A program made the position numbers and the translations under genes. This document shows positions 46,996 to 59,625 of a DNA stretch of 64,000 nt, in pieces. How positions within the stretch are numbered: the stretch's first letter is position 1; each line of letters opens with the position of its first letter. This DNA is from Sparassis latifolia (lineage: Eukaryota > Basidiomycota > Agaricomycetes > Polyporales > Sparassidaceae). Location: the NCBI GenBank assembly GCA_018466975.1, contig CM031558.1, forward strand, positions 310,001 to 374,000, written 5' to 3'. Under the pieces are notes generated by a model. It ran no database searches and was not told where the DNA came from. It saw nothing but the letters and a program-made list of their open reading frames with translations.

Positions 46996-47964
46996 TCAAG
47001 CCCGAACGGTCCCTTCATCGAAGGTTTCCATCACTGTCTTTCTGTGATCCTCTGAGTCGGTGCTCACGGTCTCCGTGCTCACGATGTTCCCATTCATCGC
47101 CCGCCGGCGATCAACTTCGGCGTAGTCCGCGTTGTTGCGGCTGCCATCCCCGACCCACTTCCATGCATTGTCGCGAACGAAGTCGGCGTACTCCCAGAGC
47201 TCGGGTGTGAGCTCAGTCAGCGGACGCGCCCAGATGTATGTCTGCGCGGAGAGCGGCCCAGGGAGTGCGTCCAGCGGCGGGAGCAATGGAGAGGTCATGG
47301 GCACGGTGGAAGACGCGGCGGCGGACTCGAGCGAGGTGAATGAGCCGAGAGGATGCACTGAGATACTTTGGCGCGTGTATTCCTGGGTTGAGACCACGGC
47401 ATCAGTGGGAGCTGCTCTAGCGCATATGCACGCACGGCGTACTCTTCCTTCGAATATATCCAGCAGATCGATATCATGAAGGTTTAGTCCGGTAACAACA
47501 GTTCCCCTTACTGTGCGCTCTTCTGGGGTAAGTTCCCTGCTAAAGAGCGCTCGACTCTTGGTGTAAGGAATTACGCCGGGATAGTCGGCATACTACCGGA
47601 ATGAGGATGGTGTTAGCGTCCAAGACGGTGATGATTTTAGTGACGTTTACTTTGATTTTATGACGGGTGTGTTCCTGGAAAAAGTGAGTGAGTGCTTCGT
47701 GTAAGTGGTGATAAAGCAGATTAATCTTCGAGGGTAGAGACTACCATCTCGTGAATGCTACGGTGTGAAGAATAACATCGAGCGATAATTCGACAGACGT
47801 GTTTAACCGGATGTCCAACTGGGGTCGGAGAACTGCATGACGGTACTCACCAGCAGTAAAGCCGGGCAGATCTCAAGCTGCGCACCATCATGTCCGATAA
47901 CGCGTCGGAGGATGGAAGGGTGCAGCAGCGTTCCGTAGAAGAATGCAGAGACCGTCTCGCTCAT
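46996..47964 (-). CDS. Gamma-glutamylcyclotransferase-like (AIG2-type) protein
   Basis: Starts MSETVSAFFYGTLLHPSILR at 47964, with the substrate-loop motif YGTL. A very small exon (EHTRHKIK) lies between two introns, then YADYPGVIPYTKSRALFSRE and GTVVTGLNLHDIDLLDIFEG. An in-frame 60-nt intron (GTACGCC to AACCCAG, about 47388-47447) joins this to EYTRQSISVHPLGSF, giving FEGREY with the family's catalytic glutamate. The end has AQTYIWARPLTELTPELWEY, FVRDNAWKWVG and DYAEVD. The fold acts on gamma-glutamyl amines or peptides in glutathione-type metabolism. The exact substrate is not determined. Reading straight through the third intron would look like a frame break but is not. Confidence 0.85.
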
Positions 47965-48400
47965 CGTCAGAAGATCACTCACGAAGTCTATTTCTGTCAG
48001 TAAAACTATTCCGATTGGGATCTCGGAACGAAACGAATATCGAGTCTGCGTCGCAATCTCGACTCAGATACTTTGCGTGAGCACGTGAATTTCGAGTGTT
48101 TCCATTAGCTGGAGGGTTGGGATATACCTTATATTTCTTGGCCGAAAATGAGCAGTGTCCTACGATGAGAAGATATTTTCCGGACGCCTTCACAGTGGCA
48201 TCCTGAGACGGAAGTGCAAGAGAAGAGGAACCTGAAAGTTCAGTTGAAGAACGGCGTGGGAAAGTAACAAAAGCCGCCCAAATTCGGTAGGTTCTGTAAT
48301 CCACTAGGCGCCCGCATAACTTTGTCGTGACACAACGGAAACTTTGTCATGCACACCCCCCTCTCCTCCTGCCACTCCCTGCTCCCGTAGCATCTATGAC
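47965..48400. other. Divergent intergenic region
   Basis: Separates the cyclotransferase (minus) and the phosphoesterase (plus). A minus-strand frame at 47975-48304 is present without a recognised domain. Confidence 0.35.
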
Positions 48401-50132
48401 ATGACCTCTTTTCGTCCTATTGCTTTCGCCTTTTCCTTGTCTTTGTTCGTAGTATTCATACTTGGCCTGCATGCGGAATCTTGTCTCGATCCTATACCCG
48501 AAGTCGAAGGAAAGAGGACATATAGTGCGTAAGCTCATGTGGAGGGTATCGTTAATTGACGCTCTTTACAGACTTTCCAGATTTCAGCAAATACCGTCGT
48601 CCACGGACACTTTCTTTGAGCGAGCTCAAATTGGGTGGGTATCGATGTACTGATGTTCGAATTGGAATGATATAGATTATGGCATAGATGACCCAAACGG
48701 GCGTGTCATTATTATTGGCGACATTCATGGCATGAACAACTACTTTCTGCGATGTCATACTCTCCACAAACGGACACCGTCATTTTAGCAGGTGACTTCC
48801 TCGCCAAGTCAACACCCGAAAGCTCACTAGCCATACTCGATTTCCTCATTCAAAGCCTCGGGCGCGTATACGCCGTGCGTGGGAACCATGACCACATGGT
48901 TGTGCAATGGCGCGCTTGGAGGGAATGGTTTGAACCTTTGAAGATCGGGCACCGCACGGGTGCTGACTTCCTGACCACGATCGAGGCAGAGTGGGAAGGT
49001 GAGAGGAGGAACGACGTAGACGCCGACGAATGGGCGGAGAAGGCACGCAGGCGCGCCGCTGGAACTTGGCGCGCGAAGTGGTGGCGGCGTATACCTTACT
49101 CAGGAAGCGGGCCCACGAAGAACCAATGGAGCATCTTTTCGGAACACTATTGGCTTGCAAGGTGTGTCCTGGTGTGAGTCTCATGATGTGACAATGACGT
49201 ATAGGCGGTAGAGATATGACGCAAACGCAGGCCGAGTTGCTGTATTCCTCGCCGTCAGTCTTGCATCTTCCCTCGGCACATATGTTCGTCGTCCATGCGG
49301 GCATACTCCCCTTTGATCCTCGCCGGCCTCCGACGGACGAGCGTCAGCCTCTTGCACACAAACCTGAAGTCAAGGGACAGCTCGATGACACCCAGCAGAT
49401 TTTCAGCGCGGGCGATAATGTGTCAGTAGAGAAACTGAGAACATTGCAGGAGAAGGCCCTCCTGACGGACATTAGGGGTAACCGAGACCCATGGGTGCTG
49501 ATGAATATGCGCAGCATAGAAGATGGACAGGTTACCCGGTGAGAGACTTATTGCAGAGCGTTAACCTCTGACCAGTTACTAACTTGTGTCACAGAGATGG
49601 TGACAAAGGTACGCCGTGGACCGAGCTCTGGAATGATCAGATGGGTCGTTGTGTCGGCTTCGACGATGATCTCTCAAGGACCGAGGTTACACCCCGAATC
49701 AGGCACGCCGCTTATTCAGATGCACTCAGCGAAAGTGATGCTTCCAGAGGCGCTCTTCCATGTCATCCGTCGACGGTTGTATATGGCCACGCTGCTTCGC
49801 GGGGCCTCGACGTCAAGCGATGGACTATAGGCCTCGATACGGGCTGCATATATGGGGGAAAGCTCACAGGGCTTGTCCTACAGCGCAGATCCCCCGATAA
49901 CTCTCCTGGTGTTGATTCAATGGACACGACGGAAGCCGACGAAGACGAAGACGAAGAATATTATGACAACTGGACCCGGTCTCGCCTCGCGCGGTCAGGT
50001 AGTGAGTTGCGAAGGCGAGAGCGGGAACTATCGCGCCCGCTGAGGAAACATGTCAAGTTTGGGGACATCCACACAGGGCTCCGGGGTGCGCTCGTCAGTA
50101 TCTCATGCCGAGGTCAAGAAGGCCTCGGCTAA
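48401..50132 (+). CDS. PPN2-like calcineurin-type phosphoesterase with a frameshift
   Basis: PPP-superfamily metallophosphatase resembling yeast PPN2, a vacuolar endopolyphosphatase. The N-terminal signal-anchor is MTSFRPIAFAFSLSLFVVFI (start 48401). Metal-site motifs appear in order: RVIIIGDIHG, ILAGDFLAKS, VRGNHDH, MFVVHAG and VVYGHAASRG. Introns after GKRTY, KLD, WLAR and QVTR restore frame. Between GDIHGMNN (frame ending near 48750) and SYSPQTDTVILAGD the reading shifts by one base, and a few residues usually present there are missing. Stop at 50132. All metal ligands survive, so this may be a recently broken gene, an allele, or a sequencing indel. Polyphosphatase activity is inferred from family likeness only. 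Confidence 0.75.
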
Positions 50133-51213
50133 GGACTGCTTTCGATGATGACTGCCTGAGCATCGTGCTTTCTTTTGCTTCCCTCCTGTTCGACTTCCAG
50201 CTTGATGACGTGAACATTTCTTGCTAGTTACAACATAATCTCGCTGTCTGTTGAGCTTAATCCTCCCATAGCTGTAGCCTTTAAATCTTGACCTTACCTT
50301 ACATATTGCGCCAAATATCCTGTATTTGTATCATAGTATCACCATAATATTGCATATGTTTGGGAGTAAATCACCGGTACAGCAGTGACTGAGTAGTTTG
50401 GGAATGGATTCCATGACAGGGTGGGTGAATAGCAGCAGGACTCAAAAGAATGGCTGTCCTGTCCTCTGATCTCATTTTTGTAGCTGGACACTACTCTAGG
50501 AAACATGGCACTACAAAGCAAGTAAAAAACAGGGCATCAGAGCAGTTCGAGGAAGGTAAAGGAGATTAGCGCGATGAGAGAGACAACAGGGGGAAAAAGC
50601 AAATTGAAAAGTATACGACGACAAGGTAGAGCAGGAACAGGAGTGTACGCAACATAAGTGATTTTGAGGGTCCCGAGCATGGCTTGACAACGGAACCATG
50701 GGACCGACGATTGATGGCTGAAGGTGTATGGGTACTCGGAATGCGATTGGAAAGCAGAGTATTAGGAGAGCGACTGAAAAGTGGAGAGCGACTAGAAAGC
50801 AATACGACTTCAAGAGCAAATGGAAAGGGAGATACAATGTGCCTTAAAGCGATCTGGTGAGGAGGCATGTGAATGGTAAAATACTACACGACGACTTGTG
50901 AGTAAATTCGCGGCTTTTTCTTCAGTTCTTGCATGCGGGCCGCTGTGCCTGGAAAGGAATTAGGATGGCCAGCGATAGCTAGAGACAATGCGTCCACTCC
51001 GACGAATTGAAACGCTCATCGATACGACAATCTTGAATTGAGAACGGCCGACTGAGGAAACGTAGCAGAGCGATTGAAAGCGATATTGGGGAGAGGGGGA
51101 GACGGGAACGATACAACAATGCCACACAATGTGTCGAGTGATTCTGCAGCCTGGAGGTGCAATCTTGCGTCTCGCGCTTATAGGCTCAGCGCCGTACCGA
51201 CCGGCTAGGCCAG
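50133..51213. other. About 1.1 kb convergent intergenic region
   Basis: Between the phosphoesterase and forkhead genes. Purine-rich on the plus strand (50560-51110, many GA-rich words such as GAGAGCGACT). Minus-strand frames at 50511-50868 are hydrophobic by composition only and are not called. Confidence 0.4.
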
Positions 51214-52848
51214 TTAGAGACGTCGACGCTTATTCCCGTGAGTGTTTCTCAAGGCCGGGTCAATCTGGAGATCCTGGAATTGAATTGACGAGACACGATT
51301 CTGAATAGGGCGTGAGCCGGCGACCAAGGGAGGAGGGTAAGGATCTTCGCCGCGGGAGAAGCCTCCTTTTTTCGGAGAAGCAGATGCTTCTTTATGGGTG
51401 CCCTCCACCCGCTCAGTATTGTCCGACTTTCTTTTCCTGCCCCTCCTAATTCCATCTCCCCGGGAGTAGTCGACGATCCACTCAAAGCCGTGTCCAGGAT
51501 CGCGCAGAGGCTTCCGGACAGCCACAAAACAGTCTCTCAACGACAACTGGTGACGAATCGAGCCCTGCACCTATAGATTAGAACACGTCCCAGGGCAGTA
51601 CCACGGCTACGTACCTGCCACGTCTTGTCATCCTTGTGTTCTTTGTACCATTTAAACCGCTCCCTCAGCGCCTTATAAATCTCCTGAAGGCTAAGACGCT
51701 GCCGCCGACTTCCGAGAATTGCCAATTTGATAAGGATATGGTAGCTGTACTCCGGCTTACAATCGTCGGTGCGGTCGGGGAGAGAAAGCAGGTTAAGCGG
51801 CTGATCTGGGGTGAGACCAACGTCTGCACGCAGCGTTTCGAGTGAATCGACAAGGTTAATCTCGCCGGCCGGGGCCACGGGTGGTGTCGGTAAAGGGCCA
51901 TCTCGTGGAGGTGGCAACCGTGCTGGGTTGTGAGCGGCCGTCTTCGATGCTGGTTGAGTGTGCACAGGGACAGGAGGTGGGAGATGTATGGTAGGATGAC
52001 AGATATTGGGCGAACCTGGTACCTGAGGCATGTTGGCCGGGTAGGACACGGGAGAGAGACTACCCGGTTCTCCATCGCCGCTCGCACTCGAGCACACAGC
52101 CTTGCGAAGTAGACACTCGCCAGTAGGATGATGTGGCCACCTTATGTAGCGAGGGTAACTGTCCTCTACCTTGCCTGGAGACGGTATGTGGACCGGGTGG
52201 TTGTGCTCTCGACGAAGGACGAAAGCTGTGCCACCAGCTCTCGGATTGTCATTGTGGCCCCCGGACTGGATGGCTTGGTATCTGGCAACAGTATCGTAGC
52301 TCCAATCCGTCCCATACATCCCGTTGATATCCTGTGTAGATGCATCATTGCCGCCGTACTTGATACTGGGTTCCTGGTAGCCAGTTAGGATGGGCTGAGT
52401 AGAATGGAAGGAGAAAACCTACGACTTGACGGGTCGGCAATGTTAGCGGAGACGAAGACACATGGTGGCTGTATGGGTTTATTTGGGAGTCCATGCTAGC
52501 GTCCTCCTGGTGCAATGGGGAGTGGCGAGACGTTGGCGTGAGGCCGGGTAGGAAATACTGCGATTCATCCCTAGCACGTACAGCGTATGAGTCGGTGAGT
52601 GGAGGTAGACGACGACTGGAAGTGATGTCGTTTGAAATTGGCGGGTGGCCATTGCTAAATGCTGCGTGGACATGTCGGGCATCTTCAACATGTTGGCGCG
52701 GGTGAATGACATGCCCGGCCGTGAACGAGTTCAATGCAACGGTTGAACCGTGGCCGCAAGCCCGTGATGTCGCAAAACTTTCAGAATAGGGAGGAACTCC
52801 GTTGTTCAGATAGTACATTGCGGATATGAAGAAAGGACAATTATTCAA
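51214..52848 (-). CDS. Forkhead transcription factor
   Basis: Sequence-specific DNA-binding regulator. The frame starts at 52848 (MNNCPFF) or at the later ATG MYYLNNGVPPYSE (52818). An intron beginning GTAGGTT joins LPTRQV to EPSIKYGGNDAS. A Pro/His-rich region of about 200 residues follows. The forkhead domain is KPEYSYHILIKLAILGSRRQ, LSLQEIYKALRERFKWYK, WQ-VQ-GSIRHQLSLRDCFVAV (with an intron inside at about 51570-51614), and FEWIVDYSRGDGIRRGRKRK. The recognition-helix core SIRHQLSL is close to the canonical SIRHNLSL. A basic end (GNKRRRL) at 51214 may be a nuclear signal. The regulated process cannot be told. Confidence 0.88.
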
Positions 52849-54573
52849 AGAGGCTGCGATGGGTGGCGGGGAGCCTGGCGCGGTAACTTGCAGAAGAGCA
52901 ATTTAGGCTTGGTAAAATCGAATTTTCTTATTGAATGCGAGTTCTTCACTCCGCCGTGGCGTCTGATGGGCGCCGGCCACGACCTGGAAGCAAGAAAACT
53001 TCAAAACAAGGATGTGTACAATGAAGGAAGTCAGATCTGCAATTCCCAATCTTCTGGGTCGGAATGGCCGCGACGTTAGAGATAAAATTTTGACATCGAT
53101 ATCAGTGAGTGAACTAGAACTTGATGGAGCCCAGTACAACGGCTTCCGCCACAGCCATGGCTTGACAACGAAAGACGACATTGTTCTCCGGCGAAATAAT
53201 TGGTCCCACCCTGTTTACGGTCAACCAGATCTCATAAAGGAGCTATGGTAACATGGGCACTTCCGAACATTATCGTGTATGGCGCCAGTGGTCGTGAAGG
53301 GTCAAACGATGCAATGAATTTGCGGCGCGTTACCAGGAGAGGGTTCATGGAATCACTCTGGAAAAAATTTGCACGAAAGACTATGTACCTGACTCGAGGG
53401 GTATGTGTGAAACTCACCTTCGACCATGCGAATACTCTGCTTAGAGGCAATGTCTGAGCACTGGCCCTCACCGCTTAGTTTCTTCCTGGCGACATACACG
53501 TTATCGGTTGAATATCCACTTTCCGCTCCATTCCGACCCGCGCTCCTTAACGCTCTGCATGTGCAGACTTGGGAAATACCTTTACCTGTGATATAGAGGG
53601 CGCATGGTCCTACCCCTCCTTTCCTCAGCGGACTGTCAACGCGGTGGTGCGCTCACAGCGCACTATTTGATCTTATCTTATCTTCCTCGGCCCATTTTAG
53701 TTATGTTTGTATAGTTCAGGCGCTCATCGTCCAATCGACGCCAACAGCAACCCTCGGACCTCAACCCAGTCACTCTACCGCCAGCGTTGTCACTCCCTGT
53801 ACGACCAATTTCTTGCAGTTCCCGAGTTTGTTGTTTCTACGGAGGTTGCAACGGGGGCCGCAGACTCGGTCCCTTCCATTGCCACGGCCGGACCAGTGCA
53901 CTCGGCACCGCAGTCTCAGCAGCCAGAGTACGGGAATATGGACCGCGCAGTCGACGCACCATACATTACAATGGTCATCTCTCTGACGGCTTAGGTTCCT
54001 GCACTTGTTCATCTATAACTTAGTTTGATCGGAAAATTAACTGATCGGTGTTACCGCTCCGGCAGGCGGGGTCATGGGATAGCCCTGCAGCACCGTGAGT
54101 TCTGTTTAGAACGCAGGGAATACCTCCATTTTGCTGATGGTGAACAGCAGCATGCCAGAACCCGTCATGCAATCTCGCGGGTACAACCTGGCCCTCATAT
54201 GGACCTAGACCTTCCTAAGAATATTTCAGCAGGTGCGCTCGTCGCACTAATTTTCTCGATGGAGCAAAATTACATGGTTATCTTGTTCCTGGCTATACCT
54301 GACCACCACCTCTGCCATTCAAGAGGCGGGTACACAATGTACCGCCCGGTATACACGTACGTTGATGCGCTACAAATACACGTTTGACATTACGGTTGAG
54401 CTTGTTCCTCCCGCCAACGAAGAATTAGAGTCATGGACCCACGTTTGAGTAACAGAACCACCAGAAACACCAGCCGCATTTCCAGTACTCGCAATATATG
54501 GGAAGCAAATGACGCAGGAGCGAATCTTCCCCAGCATTTCATTTTAAGGCTGGTGACTTCGCAGATTTGAAAC
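52849..54573. other. About 1.7 kb without a recognisable gene
   Basis: Only short frames, for example 53012-53251, 53707-53994 and 54025-54387 (plus), without known domains. Decayed sequence is likely given the metacaspase relic just downstream. Confidence 0.35.
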
Positions 54574-55225
54574 ATCTACGTCAGCCGGTCGGCTGAGCTC
54601 CAGGGATACAACGATGCGCACAACGTCTCATGTTTTCCTCTACGGTAAGCCTGTGTGACGGCTTCTTCTCACATATACTACTAATGGTGCCTCTGCAGAG
54701 GACTCTGGGTATAACCTGGACGACGTAGCAGTGGTGACCGATGACTACATCAAGAAGAACATGGTACTAGTCTTCGCTTGTGTGTGTATGTACTTACGAT
54801 CCCAGCTTCAGACCGGAGTGATTCACTGCCTTGTGCAGGCGAATGACTCGCCCTTTTTTAACGTAAGTTCCTGGAAATGTCCTCCTCCATCTCTACCTTC
54901 GCTACGTTACAGATTCCGGACACGGCGAGCAGACAAGAGGTCTGCACGGAGATAAATCGTTTGCCCCTTGGACTTCTGCAGAATGGTCAGACCGTCGACG
55001 TCGTGCGTTACTGACCTTCTTTGATGTTCCAACTCTCTAACTGGCATGAAGCAGGTCTTGCATGATGATCAAACCGCTACCTGCTGGTTGCCGTCCCACA
55101 ACTATTGCCGCTGTGCGTCCTCTACGCGTGGCGATAGCGCTTCCCCTGGTGTCTCCATTCTAGACTCCCTAGTCGACTCGCAGTACTACGGCTCCACCTT
55201 TGCCAGTGGACTTGTGAGGGGTGTC
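54574..55225 (+). pseudogene. Metacaspase relic
   Basis: Successive plus-strand fragments follow the order of a metacaspase p20 domain. SAELQGYNDAHNV (54589 on) matches ELxGCxNDAxNV. After an intron, EDSGYNLDDVAVVTDD matches the GY-x-x-x-DIVxLTDD segment. LVQANDSPFF (near 54826-54860) matches LVxDAQPNDSLFF. SGHGEQTRG (near 54915) carries the catalytic-histidine motif SGHGxQT. KPLPAGCRPTTI (55071-55106) matches the segment just before the catalytic cysteine. The DSCHSG cysteine motif itself is not recognisable, the p10 part was not found, and the fragments need several frame shifts. Confidence 0.65.
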
Positions 55226-56525
55226 ACGCGCTAAAGGCAGGAGACGAATATCACAAGGCAGACAAACACTAGCCCGGCGCATATGCTACGCCATTTGTGT
55301 ATTTGCTCTTCCTTTGGCTCGGCTCTGATACCTTCCTGCGGATTAGATCTCGTTCAGCGGTCGCAGGGATGCACAGGCGAGTGCGGATACGGTCGAAGTG
55401 ACGGCGACGAGTGCAAGGAGTCGTGTAAGTTTTTGGTCATAGCACTAGAATTTTTTGTCTCGGTCTACGAGCTAACGCGAGGCCTATGGCTATCGCACGC
55501 ATTCATGGTGTCATCGAGTATGTTTTCCTCGTCATCTATGCAGAGGCATCGAAGTTACCATACTACGAATAGGCCAAAATAAACCGGAGTTACCAGCTGC
55601 TGCCACATAGTATCACTGAGATTCTGCTGTGTAAGCCAGTCACTACAGCCGGATCTTGCAGCTCCGCGGTTCGCACGCGAGGGTGAGCTCCTTCTCTCGT
55701 TGTACTAGCAATGGTACGGGTTATATTGACTATGCATGACTGTGCACATGACGCAGGCTTATTGCTGCACTACATGACAGCCTGAGTAGTGGGTAGTGAG
55801 TTACTTCCTCCGAAAAAGCGTCGTTATCTGTACTCTTACTGACACGGTGTGTGCTATGACCAAGCGGGTTTTTAGGCGTGGAGAGTCTAGGTCTTTCACG
55901 AGACATCGACGGCTCGTATCACCGCCTCCCACAGCACCAGCTATCGAGAAAAATGCAGCACTGACGCAGGACCTTGGTGAGGCGCTATGCGTCATCATCC
56001 TCAGCCTCAAATCGGACCAGCTCGGAGTACCGTATATCTCTGAAGAAAGCATTGTGTACTCGAGTCGTATTTGCATGGAGATGACTTAAATTGCTGGTGC
56101 GTGTCAGCTGTTTGCGTTTTTCAGCGATGCAATGTGTTGCGCTCACGTGTCACTGATGAGACATTGAATAACACGTGGGTACCGTAGCCTTTACCATCCA
56201 TTGTCTTCTAATTCGTCGGACAGATTCTGAGAGATGACCGATATGCCACGTCTCGGTGCGATAGCAGGATGCAATCGCGCATCGCCATGGCCACCGTAAT
56301 TACAAGCACTTTTTTGGGAGATGTATCAGTTGTACATCGCGATAGGCAGTTGTTACAACCAGAATACAAAGGAAGCATCGAAACAAGAAACGATCACGTG
56401 GGGTGGCGCATTTCCACTGCACAAGGCCAGTGGCCCGCTCCGTATAAGTTTGGCTGAGTATGAATTCTCCTTCTCTCTGCCACACTTATTCTCTCCCACC
56501 ACGCAGCAAAGTATCCGCCACAATC
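55226..56525. other. About 1.3 kb without a recognisable gene
   Basis: Short frames only. Two CACGTG sites (about 56172-56184 and 56394-56400) lie in the presumed promoter of the FunK1 kinase. Confidence 0.35.
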
Positions 56526-59053
56526 ATGTCTCACGCCGATATGGAACTCGACCTGGAGCTCCTGGATGACGAGTCCGAGTCCGACGGAGACGATATGAGC
56601 GATGGCGAGTTATTCATGTGTAGTCAGCTCGACACGCCACCTCAGACATCCTCCTGTAAGTGATCATGCGGTCTGTTTATAACGAGCCCCAAACTGACGA
56701 ATAAAGGATAGACTCTGGCGACCGAGCTATCTTCAACAGTCTGCCTCCAACAGCCAAATATAAAGCTCAGGACAAAAGGCTGCGCGAGGACCTCTCTGGT
56801 CACATCCAGCGCGATGTTCCCGTCATAAATTTTATTAGCGCGGTCTGGAAGTTTTCTTCAAGTCAAATACCCGTGCACGATGGTACCCAACCATACATTT
56901 TACCCTTTGACTTACTTTCCGCGTACTGTGGGCGGACAGCACTCCCAGAAGATAACTATGCCAATTTGAAGGCCATATTGGAATCTTTGCTCCGGCAAGT
57001 ATACGCCACAGATGACACACGCATGATTCCAGCCCATTTTCTCGACGTAAAGAACATCTCACGCCACGTAATGACGCCGCATATCTCATTAACTACGGTC
57101 AATGCGGCGGAGCGCTCGCTTTTGGGATGGACGTGGACCCTAGCGTCCGTAGAAGTCACGTCAACGTCCGCGATAATGTTCCAGCCTGGCGGTGACATCG
57201 AGATCGATTTGACGACATTTCAAGAGGTGAGCTCGTCTAGTAAACTGTGTCGTGTTAATATCTGACAACTCTGTAGACATCCATGACATCCAGCAGGAAG
57301 CCTGGCCTACGCCGGCAATCTGCATCTCTGGCACAAACCCGCCAGTATCGTGCTATAGATGATTACTTCCATCGTTTCTCCTTCCATACCGACGTTCCAA
57401 CCATCGCTCCTGACCTTACGAAGGTGCGAAACAAACGGAAGCCTCCTAGGGTGAACGACGAAGATTGGAAGTCGGCGTGGTATAACTGGCTCATGATGTC
57501 TCATAATATACGCTCATACACATCGGGCTTTACTGTCGATGGTTTAGATGTCACGCTGTGGTACGCGGACCGTATGGGTCTCGTGTATTCTTCCCCCTTC
57601 AACTTCCTCCAACAGCCTCATCTTCTTCTCCTCGTCATCGCTGCATTGGGTTCCGCCGACCTGTCGACATTGGGAGTCTCACCCTATCTAGAGTTTCCTT
57701 CCAGGACTTTCCAAGCTTGGCACGGTGCGACCATAGTGGTGCCTGACGGACATGCTCGAGACATCGACAATAGGGCCCTTGAGCAGCTAGTCTTCAACGT
57801 CGACATCTGTCGGAAGCTCAGCATGCAATCGGGAATACTTTGCAAAGGAACAGCTGTTCTTCCTATCATGGCCATCGGCACTGCTGCCCAAAAATTTGGT
57901 CGTGATGAACTGGTCGTGAAGGCTGCTTGGCCTTTCGGAGCGGTTTCGTCGGAACACCGTCTCATCAGAATGCTTACGAGGAGTCTCCGCCGCCAAAAGC
58001 CCGACTTTTTGAAGCATGTCGTGGAGCTTAAGTGCTCCGTTAATCGTTCCTTAAAGGAGCTAAACCTCCCGAGAATCTTCATACATGGCCCGCCCATTTG
58101 GAAGAGCTCGAATAGCCCTGTCTTTCGCATGCAGATTATGAAAAAATACGAGCGGCTGCAATGCATCGAGTGTGTGGACGAGTTCAAGACTGTTTTCGTC
58201 GACGTTGTGCGAGGTGAGCAAAGTTTGACGAATCCTCTGTATCTGCTGACCTCTTGTCGTAGCACATCATTGGGTCTGGGAGACATCGAAGGTGCTCCAT
58301 CGTGATATCAGCATGGACAATGTCATGTTCTCCCGTGAGAATGGTCAAGTCAGCGGTGTCCTATGCGATTGGGATCTGGCTGTGCACAAACCTTCCGGCG
58401 ATTCCTACGAGGAAGATCTCAAAGTATACCTGAAGGAGGTTAACTTGCAGAAACCGGCCGAAAATTGCGGAAATACATCTGATGTCGAGATTCTCGATGA
58501 TGACAATGACGGCTACGAGGCCTCCGAAACCAAAGTGGATGTTGATATACAGCTGCAGATTCCAGTGGGAACAACTCCATTCATGGCTATCGAACTACTG
58601 TCGGAAACCGCATCGGCGCCTCGACACCGGTACCGGTATGATCTAGAATCCTTTTTCTGGGTCCTAGTCTGGTTTTGCACCGGATTTGATCCAGAGACCA
58701 ACAAGTGTGGTGACATCGGGGAATGGGAGAGCCCCAAGCGCCAGTCCATCCGCATCTCCAAGACCCAGTTCTTGCAATCCAGTGATAAATTCGACGCTGT
58801 GTGCAGATACGCTCACCCACTCTACAAGCAACTCATTCATGGGTGGGTATCCAATCTTCGTGATTATTTTGCTAACTTGGTATCGTACACACCGGAAATT
58901 TGGAATTTGCGTGCTGAGCTTCACAGCGCCACCGTGTGGGACGGGGTCGACGAAATCGATTCGTTCGTCCGAAGTCTTGAGACCACGCTGGAGGCGAGAG
59001 AGGCGAGCATCACGTACAGTGGCTTTATGCAGCATCTGGGAGTAACGGAATGA
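56526..59053 (+). CDS. FunK1 fungal-type protein kinase, intact
   Basis: FunK1 is a kinase family expanded in agaricomycetes with mostly unknown targets. Starts MSHADMELDLELLDDESESD at 56526. The first intron (GTAAGTG) ends at GGATAG before SGDRAIFNSLPPTAKYKAQD. The N-terminal FunK1 region includes RSLLGWTWTLASVEVTSTSA and GLDVTLWYADRMGLVYSSPF. After FVDVVRG an intron (near 58215-58261) leads to HHWVWETSKV and the catalytic loop LHRDISMDNVMFS. The metal-binding aspartate is in VLCDWDLAV (DWD in place of DFG). Then TTPFMAIELL, HRYRYDLESFFWVLVWFC and the end ITYSGFMQHLGVTE at 59053. All exons join in frame and both catalytic aspartates are present. It is a paralog of the pseudogene at 2174-4594. 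Confidence 0.85.
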
Positions 59054-59625
59054 ATGGACCTTCTCGCTTGCAGTGTGGACTGTATCTCCCCAGATTACTG
59101 TCGTATTACCACTGAATCAACACTCACAGCTGCTTGAGTCAGATGCTCAGTGACGTTCTTTATTTCGGAGAGCATGCTCTTTGCTTCTCCCGTGGTTTAG
59201 ATCCAAGTTAGCAATTGGTCTTCGTCGATCTCCAACTGTCATTGGCTGTTGTTTAACAAAAGAATTATCAGCACCTCCAATGCAGGCTAGGTGCTTGTTT
59301 TTCCTCGTCATTTGGTAACTTCGTTTCGGCCAACCTGTTGCTGATCGTCAGGATCTCTGCTGCCTCTACGGCGAAACAGCGAGTCACATCGCCGAATGAT
59401 TGGATCCACGGATGTGGAGATAGCTTGTCCTGATCCCCATTACTCGAGTGAGGTTACAGATTATCCGGACGGGGATGCGCATCACCAGATATGTTACTAG
59501 TGCCTCTCCCATGCGAAGGGACGGTAGCAGCAATGGGGAATTTCGCCCCACGTCTCGATGAGACAAACCCGTTCCGAAATGGCGATGCAGAACAGGGCAT
59601 GCAATGAATTGAAAGGGAAGGTAAC
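59054..59625. other. Convergent intergenic region
   Basis: Between the FunK1 and TAD3 ends. No recognised feature. Confidence 0.4.

Noticed and set aside
47388..47447. Apparent frameshift in the cyclotransferase gene
   Set aside because: A 60-nt in-frame intron with good GTACGC and CAACCCAG sites restores FEGREY, so the gene is intact.
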